Shown one piece after another: positions 8,231-16,467 of a DNA stretch of 34,556 bases. Origin of the DNA: Opitutales bacterium (GTDB lineage: Bacteria > Verrucomicrobiota > Verrucomicrobiia > Opitutales > JAFGAQ01); NCBI GenBank assembly GCA_022361075.1, contig JAKSBQ010000323.1, forward strand, positions 1 to 34,556, given 5' to 3'. How positions within the stretch are numbered: the first letter of the stretch is position 1; each line of letters opens with the position of its first letter. The position numbers and the translations under genes were made by a program. The notes beneath the pieces were generated by a model. That model had not been told where the DNA came from, ran no database searches, and was given only the letters and a program-made list of their open reading frames with translations.

Positions 8231-10513
8231 ATGCCGACAAATGATGTATTCCAAAAAGCAGTGAGCACAAAACACAAATTCACCTTTTGGATTCTCGCAA
8301 CACTCCTTACGGGAGCAATTCCCCTCGCTCACACTTCTCCAATCGAGATCTCGAACTCAGGTTTGATCGATATTGATCAAGGTTCCGGGGTACTCAAAAT
8401 AGACGGAGGCGTAGATATCCATCAATCCCCTTTTTATCTAACTTCCGAGTCCGTCGTTTGGGATCAAACCCAACATCTGCTTGAAGCCATAGGAAACGTG
8501 ATTCTCAGTATCTCTCCTAAGGAAGCAGAAGACCAAGACCTCACAGGATTCACCTCACTTGGAGTGTCCTCTCCCCAAAATACCGAACTTCAGAAAATTC
8601 TGGAGTCCGAGCACATCTCTTATCGAACTGACCTGAAACTAGTTGAACCCATCGGTGCGTCCCAGCTTCAACTCGGTGTGGCAAGAATCATCGCGGACGA
8701 GTTACAATACTCGCTCGAGGACCAATCGATCAAAACAGGCCGTTATCGGATCGGGATGAACAACCTCTTCCTCGAAGGATCCTCACTTGAAGCCAAAGAA
8801 AAAACGATTCAAGCCACAAACGCTCAGTTTTTTCTGGGAGAGCCCGAAAAACTCTCGATTCAGGGATCCGCAAAAGAAGTGCTCAAGCAGTCTGACGAAT
8901 CGGTTATCCTTAAGGGCGTCTGGCTCAAAATCGGATCCGTCCCTTTCTTTTACCTGCCGCGCTACTACCATGACATGGAAAAGTCCAAATACAGCTTCTC
9001 CGCAGGAGCAGGATACAGCGGGGACATTGGTTCTTACCTCGAACTCCGTCCCACATACAGAATAGCTGGTGATGTCAGAATATTTGGTGACGTAAACTTT
9101 TACAGTGAACGAGGCATCCTCGTCGGTCCAGGATTTGAACTTGAAGCCAAACCCAACGGACATGAAATCAAATCCACACTGGAAACAGGTTACATTAACG
9201 ACAATGGAAATCTCGGAGTGGATATCTTAGGAAACCCAATCGATTCATCCCGCCACTTCGTTGATTTTGAATACATTCACAAAATTCCTGGAAATGTCCA
9301 AATCCTAAGTAAACTTCAATGGTGGAGCGATTCCGAAGTACTGCGAGATTTCGACACCGGTAAATTCCACCGACTCCAACAGCCTGAAAATTTCCTAGAA
9401 TTTTCGTGGATATCTGGTTCCTGGGCCATGAGTCATTCAGCAAAGTTTCGCCATGAAGATTTTGAGTTTGCAACAGAACAGCTTCCCCGGGTGCAAGCCC
9501 ATCTACTGCCCTCCCCGATTGTTAATTCAGGATTTTACCACTCCGCTACAGTTGAGGGGGCTCTGCTAAGGAACCGGAATCCCAATCAGATACAGGATCT
9601 GGAATACAATCGGTTTCGGGCATTTTATGAACTGAATCGACCCTTGGCTCTGAGCCCATGGCTGGACTTCATACCGAAAACGTCTGCTCAAGCCCTGCAT
9701 TACGACAAGATAGAAGCAGGACATGTAAGTAATACCAATCGGCAGCACTATGAAGTTGGTTTCGATCTGAACGCTCACCTTTTCGCCCAGTGGGACTTAC
9801 AAAATGAAATCTGGGGAATAAAAGGCATTCGTCATCTGATGACTCCAACCATCCAATACCGGAACGTTTCAATCGAAACCGAAGCTGGGTCGGCCTTCAC
9901 ACCCATCGAATCTCGTGTCTTCCGAACGGGTCTTGATGACATCGATCTTTCCTCCAACAACCACCTTGACGATCTGAGCTCTTATTCGCTGCTCAGAGTA
10001 GGTCTCATGAATAAAGTGATCACTAAAAAAGGTGATTCTTCCGTCCGAGAGCTACTCCAATTCGATGTTTTTCACGATCATTACTTTCAAAACAATAACC
10101 CACTTATCAATGACTCTCTTGTAGTTGCGAATGTCGAACTGTCGCCAGCTTATTGGCTTAAGCTGGATCTACAATCCCGTTTCAATACGGACTCATTCGA
10201 ACTCAACGATCTCTTCGGAAGGCTACAATTAGTCGACGGAGACATCTGGGATCTCGACATCTCAACCCAATTTTTGAAAGAAGAATTCCAGCAGTACCTT
10301 TTGGAATTTCGCTACAAAATAGCCGAAAACTTGCGCTTCGTCTCAGTCGTGGGCCTGGATGCCGAAGAGTCACGCCTTTTCGAACAAACCTACGGACTGC
10401 AGTTGGGTGTGGCAAATTATTGGGATATTCTCTTCAGTGTCTCCCAACGAGACGGCTCAACCCGGAACAACGAAACACGATTCGAGTTCAAGATTATCCC
10501 CGCGCGATTCTAA
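8231..10513 (+). CDS. lptD: LPS-assembly outer-membrane protein LptD
   Basis: LptD (with LptE) inserts lipopolysaccharide into the outer leaflet of the outer membrane. The 760-residue protein has an N-terminal hydrophobic signal (about residues 16-34, FTFWILATLLTGAIPLAHT). An OstA-like beta-jellyroll region rich in DQGSGVLKIDGGVDIHQ-type strands follows to about residue 220, then the LptD segment KGVWLKIGSVPFFYLPRYYH (about 226-245). The large C-terminal part has alternating aromatic strands typical of a beta-barrel and ends in an aromatic residue (ARF). PFFYLPRYYH matches the conserved P-(F/V)-x-Y-x-P signature that marks the family. Few cysteines are visible, so the disulphide relay of E. 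coli LptD is probably absent. It starts divergently from glgB; scpA follows 66 bases later. Confidence 0.85.
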   Translation: MPTNDVFQKAVSTKHKFTFWILATLLTGAIPLAHTSPIEISNSGLIDIDQGSGVLKIDGGVDIHQSPFYLTSESVVWDQTQHLLEAIGNVILSISPKEAEDQDLTGFTSLGVSSPQNTELQKILESEHISYRTDLKLVEPIGASQLQLGVARIIADELQYSLEDQSIKTGRYRIGMNNLFLEGSSLEAKEKTIQATNAQFFLGEPEKLSIQGSAKEVLKQSDESVILKGVWLKIGSVPFFYLPRYYHDMEKSKYSFSAGAGYSGDIGSYLELRPTYRIAGDVRIFGDVNFYSERGILVGPGFELEAKPNGHEIKSTLETGYINDNGNLGVDILGNPIDSSRHFVDFEYIHKIPGNVQILSKLQWWSDSEVLRDFDTGKFHRLQQPENFLEFSWISGSWAMSHSAKFRHEDFEFATEQLPRVQAHLLPSPIVNSGFYHSATVEGALLRNRNPNQIQDLEYNRFRAFYELNRPLALSPWLDFIPKTSAQALHYDKIEAGHVSNTNRQHYEVGFDLNAHLFAQWDLQNEIWGIKGIRHLMTPTIQYRNVSIETEAGSAFTPIESRVFRTGLDDIDLSSNNHLDDLSSYSLLRVGLMNKVITKKGDSSVRELLQFDVFHDHYFQNNNPLINDSLVVANVELSPAYWLKLDLQSRFNTDSFELNDLFGRLQLVDGDIWDLDISTQFLKEEFQQYLLEFRYKIAENLRFVSVVGLDAEESRLFEQTYGLQLGVANYWDILFSVSQRDGSTRNNETRFEFKIIPARF

Positions 10514-10579
10514 ATCGTAGCTACCTTTTCCAAAGCTTGAAAATCTGCCGCTTTCCGTCAGGATAAGTAGTTTAAGCGT

Positions 10580-11329
10580 ATGGCGGAAGAGGTAGAATCA
10601 CTATGGGAACCCACTGATCTAGCGATCAAGTTAAAAGTCTTTGAAGGACCACTCGATCTGCTGATCTTCCTCATCCGCAAGAATGAGATTGATGTCTACG
10701 ATATACCGATGGAGACCATCACCACTCAGTATATCGAATATCTTGAACAGATGGAAAAGCTCAACCTCGAGATCGCGGGTGACTTTTTTGTCATGGCATC
10801 CACACTCATGTACATCAAAAGCCGTATGCTTCTGCCCGCAAGAGAACAGGCAGTAGAAGACGAGGAAATCGACGAAAACGATCCTCGTTGGGAATTGGTA
10901 CAACAGCTCATTGAATATCGGAAATACAAGGAACTTGCTAACGAAATTGACGACCGAATCGGCCATCGACAAAGACTGGTGGATCGAGAAATTAAAACAG
11001 AAGGTGTAAGTGAATTCGACCGGCCGCTTGATCCTGTCGATCGGATCAGTCTTTGGAACATCATCAACCAGGTCTACCTCCGCCTCTCTGAAAAAATGAA
11101 TGTCGGTGAAATCATTGACGAGCCCGTAACCGTTTCTGACCGTATGGAGTACATACTCGACAGAATGCAAATTGAGAAAAAATTTCTCTTCTCCGAACTT
11201 TTCGAGAAAAACGCTTCTTTGATCAATATCGTTACCACGTTCTTGGCCCTACTCGAACTCACGAGACTCAGAAAATTAACGCTTCAACAGCACAAGTCCT
11301 TTGCGGATATCGAGTGTTTAGCGGTTTAA
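10580..11329 (+). CDS. scpA: segregation and condensation protein A
   Basis: ScpA is the kleisin that joins SMC heads with ScpB in the bacterial condensin complex. The 249-residue protein has the diagnostic N terminus LKVFEGPLDLLIFLIRKNEIDVYDIP (read as FEGPLDLL and EIDVYDIP), followed by the helical SMC-neck binding region AGDFFVMASTLMYIKSRMLLP, an acidic linker (DEEIDENDP), and a C-terminal winged-helix region with FLALLELTRL. Length is normal. Plus-strand neighbours are lptD and two small unknown genes; no scpB or smc is in the window. Confidence 0.95.
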   Translation: MAEEVESLWEPTDLAIKLKVFEGPLDLLIFLIRKNEIDVYDIPMETITTQYIEYLEQMEKLNLEIAGDFFVMASTLMYIKSRMLLPAREQAVEDEEIDENDPRWELVQQLIEYRKYKELANEIDDRIGHRQRLVDREIKTEGVSEFDRPLDPVDRISLWNIINQVYLRLSEKMNVGEIIDEPVTVSDRMEYILDRMQIEKKFLFSELFEKNASLINIVTTFLALLELTRLRKLTLQQHKSFADIECLAV

Positions 11330-11389
11330 AAGACCCCAACTCATGACTATTGCTTGAAATTTTGCCAATTATCAGAAGGCTCAGGACAG

Positions 11390-11635
11390 ATGAATCGAAT
11401 CGAACCACAGAAGAAAGCCCATCTAGTAGGATTAGGGTTGGACAACAAAGACGGACACAAAAGAATCACTCAAGCTGAAGACTTTTCAATTGTGGGCGGA
11501 TCGGAGGAAACTCACGACCGCATGACAGAAACCGCGATCAAAACCGTCGAAGATCTTTCAAAAAGAGGAAAAACCCTGCATAATGCGGAGCATGAAGAAA
11601 TTCGTGATATCATCCTGAAAAACTCAGATCAATGA
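11390..11635 (+). CDS. small hydrophilic protein of unknown function
   Basis: This 81-residue protein starts at ATG 11390, with AGGA four bases before it. A TTG 36 bases upstream would extend it to 93 residues. It is charged and mainly helical by eye: HLVGLGLDNKDGHKRIT, then EDFSIVGGSEETHDRMTETAIKTVEDL and a C-terminal helix ending KNSDQ. There is no signal peptide or membrane segment. I do not recognise the family. Its stop codon overlaps the ATG of the next gene (ATGA at 11632), so the two are probably translated together. Many acidic and basic residues and no cysteine suggest a soluble adaptor-type protein, but that is only inference. Confidence 0.65.
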   Translation: MNRIEPQKKAHLVGLGLDNKDGHKRITQAEDFSIVGGSEETHDRMTETAIKTVEDLSKRGKTLHNAEHEEIRDIILKNSDQ

Positions 11636-11985
11636 ATGAGCCCCAGCCAACCTCTGGTAGCCTAAATCACCCGAAACCCAAAGTCGTCTCTATCAGAAAC
11701 GCACCTCAAAAAGGGAAAAAACCAGTAGTTCTGAGAAAAGGTCCGGGAACAGATTCAACCCCGATAATCAAAGCATCGCCTCAACGAACCATTCTCAAAC
11801 ACTCAAAATACCTCTCTGGTCCCAAATTGGGTAAGCCGGACTTCTCCAGCTCAATTATTTCCGAAGACCAAGCGACTCAGCTCCACAAGAAGTCTCGAGG
11901 CTCTACCACGCCAGTAGCCTTTTTTGACGCTGCGGTTGCCTCGGTAGCAATCTCATTTTTAGTTCTCACACTGACCAAGCTTTAA
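11632..11985 (+). CDS. small protein with a C-terminal membrane anchor, unknown function
   Basis: This 117-residue protein has a basic, proline-rich and probably disordered first 85 residues (repeats of K-P, VVSIRNAPQKGKKPVVLRK). A single hydrophobic segment, VAFFDAAVASVAISFLVLTLTKL, sits at the very C terminus, like a tail-anchored membrane protein with a cytoplasmic N-terminal region. The start codon overlaps the stop of the 81-residue protein (ATGA), strongly suggesting a two-gene unit. The family is not recognised. The gene ends 35 bases before trxA. Confidence 0.65.
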   Translation: MNEPQPTSGSLNHPKPKVVSIRNAPQKGKKPVVLRKGPGTDSTPIIKASPQRTILKHSKYLSGPKLGKPDFSSSIISEDQATQLHKKSRGSTTPVAFFDAAVASVAISFLVLTLTKL

Positions 11986-12020
11986 AAACCAAATCTTAAA
12001 TTCAAAATACTCATAAAAAT

Positions 12021-12341
12021 ATGTCCGAAAATATTACAGATCTGTCAGCAGACAATTTTGACTCAACAATCAAAGACAGCGATATGCCAGTTGTAGTCGA
12101 TTTCTGGGCTCCATGGTGCGGACCTTGCAAAGCGATCGCTCCGATCCTTGAAGAACTCGCGACCGAAGAAGCTGGCAAAGTTAAAATCTGCAAGGTGAAT
12201 GTGGACAACAACAGTGAACTCGCCAACCGCTACAGCGTCAGAGCAATTCCAACGATTCTAGTTTTCAAGAGCGGGAATGTAGACAGCCAAATTGTCGGGA
12301 TGACTTCGAAAGAAGACCTCAAAGCCAAGATCGGGCTTTAA
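12021..12341 (+). CDS. trxA: thioredoxin
   Basis: TrxA (106 residues) reduces protein disulphides in the cytosol. FWAPWCGPCK holds the redox cysteines at 33 and 36, and the cis-proline is in RAIPTILVF. The length is that of classical thioredoxin with no signal peptide. Its partner thioredoxin reductase is encoded far away at 30455-31402. It lies between the small unknown genes and the NorC-like gene on the same strand. Confidence 0.97.
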   Translation: MSENITDLSADNFDSTIKDSDMPVVVDFWAPWCGPCKAIAPILEELATEEAGKVKICKVNVDNNSELANRYSVRAIPTILVFKSGNVDSQIVGMTSKEDLKAKIGL

Positions 12342-12443
12342 AATTTTCACACTGGACTAATCCAATTCTCGAATTCGTATTTTTACGGGATTGGGAACAA
12401 ACGTTGTTGATCAGTTCCATACGCATAAATATTTCTGATATTT

Positions 12444-12869
12444 GTGCACACATTCATTAGCAACTCCTCAATCAAAAGGGCCTTCATAGGCTTCTTTGCC
12501 TACCTGGGAATCGCTTTGATGGTTGTTGTGACGAGTGGAAACCGTGACGAACACTCCATGGACGCCGAATTTCCTTTTGCCCCGAAAGGCAAGAGTCTTT
12601 GGCAACAGCACAACTGTTCTAGTTGCCACTCTCTTTTTGGCGTAGGAGGTCACATCGGCCCAGATCTTACCAATGTTCATTCACGAATGGGTTCAAGCTA
12701 CATCGAGTACATTCTCGAGCGTGGGAAACACAAAATGCCCTCCTATCAACTCTCCTTGGAAGAGCGAGAGTCCCTCCTCCAATTCTTCGCTTACTACGAC
12801 CGGCTAGGGAAGTATCCCTTGAATTCAGTCACGCGAGAATACTTAGGTTCGTTTACCAAGGAGAATTGA
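12444..12869 (+). CDS. norC: NorC-like membrane-anchored c-type cytochrome
   Basis: The 141-residue protein has an N-terminal transmembrane anchor (about 12-30, RAFIGFFAYLGIALMVVVT) and one c-haem domain facing the periplasm. The haem motif is CSSCH at 58-62, followed by GVGGHIGPDLTNV. Met98 in HKMPSYQLS is the expected sixth ligand. The order GKSLWQQHNCSSCHSLFGVGGHIGPDLTNV matches nitric-oxide reductase subunit C, which passes electrons to NorB. It starts at GTG 12444 with no clear Shine-Dalgarno; this start is needed for the membrane anchor. The norB-like gene begins 3 bases after its stop. Confidence 0.82.
   Translation: MHTFISNSSIKRAFIGFFAYLGIALMVVVTSGNRDEHSMDAEFPFAPKGKSLWQQHNCSSCHSLFGVGGHIGPDLTNVHSRMGSSYIEYILERGKHKMPSYQLSLEERESLLQFFAYYDRLGKYPLNSVTREYLGSFTKEN
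12858..12863 (+). promoter_or_regulatory. Shine-Dalgarno of the norB-like gene inside norC
   Basis: AAGGAG, the last coding bases of the norC-like gene, lies 9 bases before GTG 12873. Most leaders here lack such a site, so this one decides the GTG start and suggests translational coupling of the two subunits. Confidence 0.7.
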
Positions 12870-12872
12870 CCC

Positions 12873-14243
12873 GTGAAAGTCCCTTCCACTTTCGACCCCA
12901 AGACCAACTCGATTGGTGCTCTCTTTTTCCTGCTCTCAGGTATCGCATTTATAGCGTCTGCAATAATCGGATTGGTGACCTCACTCTCCTTAGGACTACC
13001 CTCGGAGATGATCGATTGGATCAACCACCTGCCCTTTCAACGGCTCAGACCTCTCCACACGATGCTCGCAATCGTGGCCATGCTTGCGGGAGCTCACGGG
13101 ATCACTGAATCCATTTCGGTCTCCCTAGGGAACAAGTCTCAAAAGCTGAAATCGGTCGCTTTCATTTCGATCGCGGCATTCACACTTCTCGCCTCGATCA
13201 CGTTGGCAAATGGCAAGACAAGTGGGAGGGAATACATTTCATGGGTTTCTTGGCTGAGTCCACTACTCATCGTTGGAACTGTGGCCACTCTCTACCGACT
13301 CCTGTCCGCAGTAAAAAGCTGGAGTTCATTTTCTCCGGAGGGATTTTGGCTCATTGTTTTGGGTTGGGGACTTACCGCGTTTGGGTTGATCGAAACGCAA
13401 GGTTACCTGCTTCCGTGGATTTTCAAGAACTCCATCAGAGACCTTACTCAACAATGGCATGGAATCGATACGATCATCGCTGGGGTCAACATTCTCATCT
13501 ACGGGGGTATGGTGATGATTTTACAAGGCAAAGCTAAGCCACTTCGAAAATCATGGTTGTTCGCAATCGCTACTTTCGGACTCCTAGGAACCTTTGGTCA
13601 CCATCACTACATCTCCCCGCAGCCTGGCTACCTCAAAGCTTTTGCTTTTCTCGCAAGTATGGTCGCAATTCTTTCGTTTCTGAGGCACATCAATGGCTAC
13701 AGGCATTACATCCGTGCGAATCAAGTCAAACCTCACCCGATCATGCCTCTCCTTCTTTCAGCCGAACTATGGACCATCGTCGCAGTGTGCTCAGGCGTGC
13801 TTTTTGCAATCCCCCATCTTAACTTCTACGTTCACGGCACCTATCTAATCATCGCCCATGCAATGGGATCCATGATTGGGATCAACTTAATGATTGTGGT
13901 CGCCTCAGCATTAATTTTCATGCGCTACGATGCCTCCGCCTCCGTTTTTTCGATCCGATGGGGAACACGAATCGTAAACGTATCACTAGTTCTGTTGTGG
14001 GTTGGTCTAACAATTCCAAGTCTGATTAAAGGAACTTCGAGAACACATGAGCCCTACTCAAGTTACATTCAGAACGTTGAACCCTGGCTCATCAGCTTTC
14101 CGATCATTGGCGTACTCCTTCTTGCCGGAATCTTTGTCCTGATCAGTGAAATGCTCTGGCTTCCCTTTTGTAGAGGCGTTCTGATTACCAAAAAAACTCC
14201 CAGTTCTCCTAATGCGAATCCGGGAACTGAGAGTTCGAAATGA
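12873..14243 (+). CDS. norB: divergent NorB-like haem-copper oxidase superfamily subunit
   Basis: This 456-residue membrane protein has about 12 hydrophobic segments and a histidine layout like NorB: H62 (RPLHTM) for the low-spin haem; H196 (QQWHGID) and H243-H244 (FGHHHY) for the non-haem metal; and H329 in VHGTYLIIAHAM for haem b3. The HGT-x5-AH form is that of cNOR. The second position, His in the cNOR HGH motif, is Met331 here. The usual helix VI and VII glutamates (near E211 and E280 in P. aeruginosa numbering, recalled) are not seen at the aligned places. No helix VI tyrosine of oxygen reductases is seen. Nitric-oxide reduction, 2NO to N2O and water, is therefore likely but not certain; an oxygen-reducing or other role cannot be excluded. 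No norD or norQ follows. Its 3' end contains the arg-operon terminator on the other strand. Confidence 0.78.
   Translation: MKVPSTFDPKTNSIGALFFLLSGIAFIASAIIGLVTSLSLGLPSEMIDWINHLPFQRLRPLHTMLAIVAMLAGAHGITESISVSLGNKSQKLKSVAFISIAAFTLLASITLANGKTSGREYISWVSWLSPLLIVGTVATLYRLLSAVKSWSSFSPEGFWLIVLGWGLTAFGLIETQGYLLPWIFKNSIRDLTQQWHGIDTIIAGVNILIYGGMVMILQGKAKPLRKSWLFAIATFGLLGTFGHHHYISPQPGYLKAFAFLASMVAILSFLRHINGYRHYIRANQVKPHPIMPLLLSAELWTIVAVCSGVLFAIPHLNFYVHGTYLIIAHAMGSMIGINLMIVVASALIFMRYDASASVFSIRWGTRIVNVSLVLLWVGLTIPSLIKGTSRTHEPYSSYIQNVEPWLISFPIIGVLLLAGIFVLISEMLWLPFCRGVLITKKTPSSPNANPGTESSK
14190..14235 (-). terminator. argG (arg operon) intrinsic terminator inside the 3' end of norB
   Basis: A 12-base inverted repeat (14195-14206 and 14224-14235, 11 of 12 positions paired) has a 17-base loop. 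On the minus strand it follows the argG stop (14255) by about 20 bases and is followed by a run of six to seven T at 14196-14190. All of it lies in the last 18 codons of the norB-like gene, which encode a loose KKTPSSPNANPGTESSK-type tail. Confidence 0.85.
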
Positions 14244-14254
14244 TAGAATATAAA

Positions 14255-15472
14255 TTACTGGTCGAGCTGACGACGACGATTACGCAACTTCAGTCCGTTC
14301 AATCGAATGAAACCCGTCGCATCTTCAGGCTGGTAATCGCTCTCTACTCCTTCCATCGACGCAATATCTTCATCATACATTGATAGAGGACTCTTCCGAC
14401 CCACAGTCAGAACATTACCTTTGAACAATTTCAAGCGAACCACTCCAGAAACGGTCTCCTGGCTCTTGTCAAAAAGCGCTTGAAGCGCCTCCCGCTCTGC
14501 GTCGAACCAAAAACCATTGTAGATCAACTCAGCAAACCGCGGAATCAAACTGTCGCGGGTGTGCATAAGATCACGATCCATTGTCAGAGTTTCCATCTGG
14601 CGAAGCGCATGGATTAGGATTGTGCCCCCTGGTGTTTCGTAAACACCACGGCTTTTCATTCCAACAAATCGGTTTTCCACGATGTCCACACGCCCAATTC
14701 CATGTTTCCCTCCAAGGGTGTTGAGAGTTTTGATAACATCGGATGGCTTCATCTCGACTCCGTCAACAGCGATACAATCTCCTTTTTCAAAAGACAGTTC
14801 CACATACTGAGCTTCGTCTGGCGCATCTTCTGGATCGACCGAAAGCTTATACATATCCTTATTGTCGGGTGTCGACGGATCAAACCAAGGATCTTCTAAA
14901 ATACCTGCCTCGTAGGAGATGTGCCAGAGGTTACGATCCATAGAGTAAGGCTTCTTCATACTCGCCTCAACCGGAACATCATGTTCCGCACACCAATCGA
15001 TCATCTCCTTACGCCCAGGGAACAGGTCGCGAAATACTTTCATCCTCCAGGGACTGATGATCTGGAGATCTGGCGCCAGTGCGGAGAAAGTGAGCTCGAA
15101 ACGCACCTGATCATTTCCCTTGCCCGTTGCTCCATGTGCCAAATGTGTCGCATTTTCCTTCCGAGCGATATCCACCATCGCTTTTGCAATCAGCGGACGT
15201 GCAATCGAAGTTCCCAGGAAATATTGCCCTTCGTAGATTGCGTTACCACGGACCATTGGGTAAACAAAATCTGCACCGAATTCTTCGACCAAGTCGACGG
15301 TGTAGTGCTTTGACGCACCCGTTGCGATTGCCTTTTCCTCAAGTCCGTCTAGCTCTTCTTCCTGCCCTACGTCTGCAGCAAAAGTCACGATTTCTGCATC
15401 ATAAGTGTCGCGCAACCAACGAACAATAACTGAGGTGTCAAGCCCTCCTGAATATGCGAGTACAATTTTCAT
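14255..15472 (-). CDS. argG: argininosuccinate synthase
   Basis: ArgG joins citrulline and aspartate with ATP to give argininosuccinate. The 405-residue protein starts with [16 protein letters not shown], the N-type ATP pyrophosphatase P-loop, and has [15 protein letters not shown] (about 115-130) for ATP/citrulline binding and the [19 protein letters not shown] segment. The length is normal. It is the last gene of argC-argJ-argB-argF-argG, 21 bases after argF, and ends in a terminator within the norB-like gene. argH for the last step is not in the window. Confidence 0.97.
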   Translation of the reverse strand: MKIVLAYSGGLDTSVIVRWLRDTYDAEIVTFAADVGQEEELDGLEEKAIATGASKHYTVDLVEEFGADFVYPMVRGNAIYEGQYFLGTSIARPLIAKAMVDIARKENATHLAHGATGKGNDQVRFELTFSALAPDLQIISPWRMKVFRDLFPGRKEMIDWCAEHDVPVEASMKKPYSMDRNLWHISYEAGILEDPWFDPSTPDNKDMYKLSVDPEDAPDEAQYVELSFEKGDCIAVDGVEMKPSDVIKTLNTLGGKHGIGRVDIVENRFVGMKSRGVYETPGGTILIHALRQMETLTMDRDLMHTRDSLIPRFAELIYNGFWFDAEREALQALFDKSQETVSGVVRLKLFKGNVLTVGRKSPLSMYDEDIASMEGVESDYQPEDATGFIRLNGLKLRNRRRQLDQ

Positions 15473-15493
15473 AGTTTGCCGTAAAATTAGAGA

Positions 15494-16438
15494 TTATTCC
15501 ACGAGTTTTGCCATAATTGCCTTCTGAACGTGGAGTCGATTTTCCGCCTGATCAAATATAATGGAATTCGGAAGCGCAAGGACATCTGCACTCACCTCTT
15601 CCCCTTCATGAGCCGGCAAACAATGCATGAATAGTGCATCTCCTTTCGCCATTTTAAACGCATTGAGATTCACCTGATAAGGACTCAGAAGCTCTTTGCG
15701 CTTCGCAGCTTCAGATTCGTCTCCCATGCTAACCCAAACGTCAGTGTAAATGACATCAGCTTCGCAACACGCGCTTTTCACGTCGGTCGTGAAAGTGTAA
15801 CTACCATCCAAATTGCTCGATTCGACCAACTTTTTAATTTCTTCTCCCGGCTGAAATTCTTTAGGTCCACACATGACGACTTCCATTCCGAAAAGACATC
15901 CACCAAGTATCCAGGAATTCGCCATGTTCGAGTCACAATCCCCCATAAAAACCAGCTTTTTGCCTTTGAGATCTTCAAGACAAGGAACCTCTCCGCTTTT
16001 CCAGTTTTCAGCCAACGTGAACGCATCGGTATAAATTTGGCACGGATGCAAAAAATCGGTAAGAGCATTGATCACTGGAATACTTCCTTCCGCCGCAAAT
16101 TCTTCAACCAGTGAGTGCTCAAATGCACGAATCACAAGACCATGAAGGTAGCGGGAAACCACCTTAGCAGTATCTGCGACACTCTCACCTCGACTTATTT
16201 GCAAGCTCTTCTGATCCAGATAAATACCATGCCCGCCCAGCTCATTGACTCCTACGTCAAATGAAATTCGAGTTCGAGTGCTGTTTTTAAAAAACAACAG
16301 CCCCCATGATTGGTTATTAAGAGAGCGGATCTGAGGATTGGCTCGATTTTTCTTAAGTGTGTCAGCTAATGAAAAGATATGATCAACTTCCTCCTTACTG
16401 AAGTCGGTTTCTTTTAAAAAATGACGTATGTTTTTCAT
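15494..16438 (-). CDS. argF: ornithine carbamoyltransferase
   Basis: ArgF transfers the carbamoyl group to ornithine to give citrulline. Key motifs in the 314-residue protein are STRTR at 53-57 (carbamoyl phosphate), HPCQ at 131-134, the ornithine-binding SMG loop at 237-239 (DVWVSMGDE) and HCLP at 272-275. The intact SMG loop favours true ornithine over N-acetylornithine carbamoyltransferase. Residue 278 after HCLPAH is Glu, where many relatives have Arg; the catalytic cysteine is intact. It is the fourth gene of the arg operon, 29 bases after argB. Confidence 0.95.
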   Translation of the reverse strand: MKNIRHFLKETDFSKEEVDHIFSLADTLKKNRANPQIRSLNNQSWGLLFFKNSTRTRISFDVGVNELGGHGIYLDQKSLQISRGESVADTAKVVSRYLHGLVIRAFEHSLVEEFAAEGSIPVINALTDFLHPCQIYTDAFTLAENWKSGEVPCLEDLKGKKLVFMGDCDSNMANSWILGGCLFGMEVVMCGPKEFQPGEEIKKLVESSNLDGSYTFTTDVKSACCEADVIYTDVWVSMGDESEAAKRKELLSPYQVNLNAFKMAKGDALFMHCLPAHEGEEVSADVLALPNSIIFDQAENRLHVQKAIMAKLVE

Positions 16439-16467
16439 GATGTTGGGTAACGATTGGATTTTAGGAA

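Noticed and set aside
8141-8332. Minus-strand 63-codon frame overlapping the lptD start
   Set aside because: No ribosome-binding site or family match; it overlaps the lptD signal-peptide region and has no recognisable domain.
10631-11170. Long minus-strand frame of 179 codons opposite scpA
   Set aside because: It lies wholly inside scpA, a firm match on the plus strand, and its protein shows no recognisable motif; it is a shadow frame.
12342-12443. Possible FNR/NNR box before the norC-like gene
   Set aside because: A TTGAT half-site occurs near 12404, but no matching ATCAA half lies at the right spacing, so no regulator site is called.
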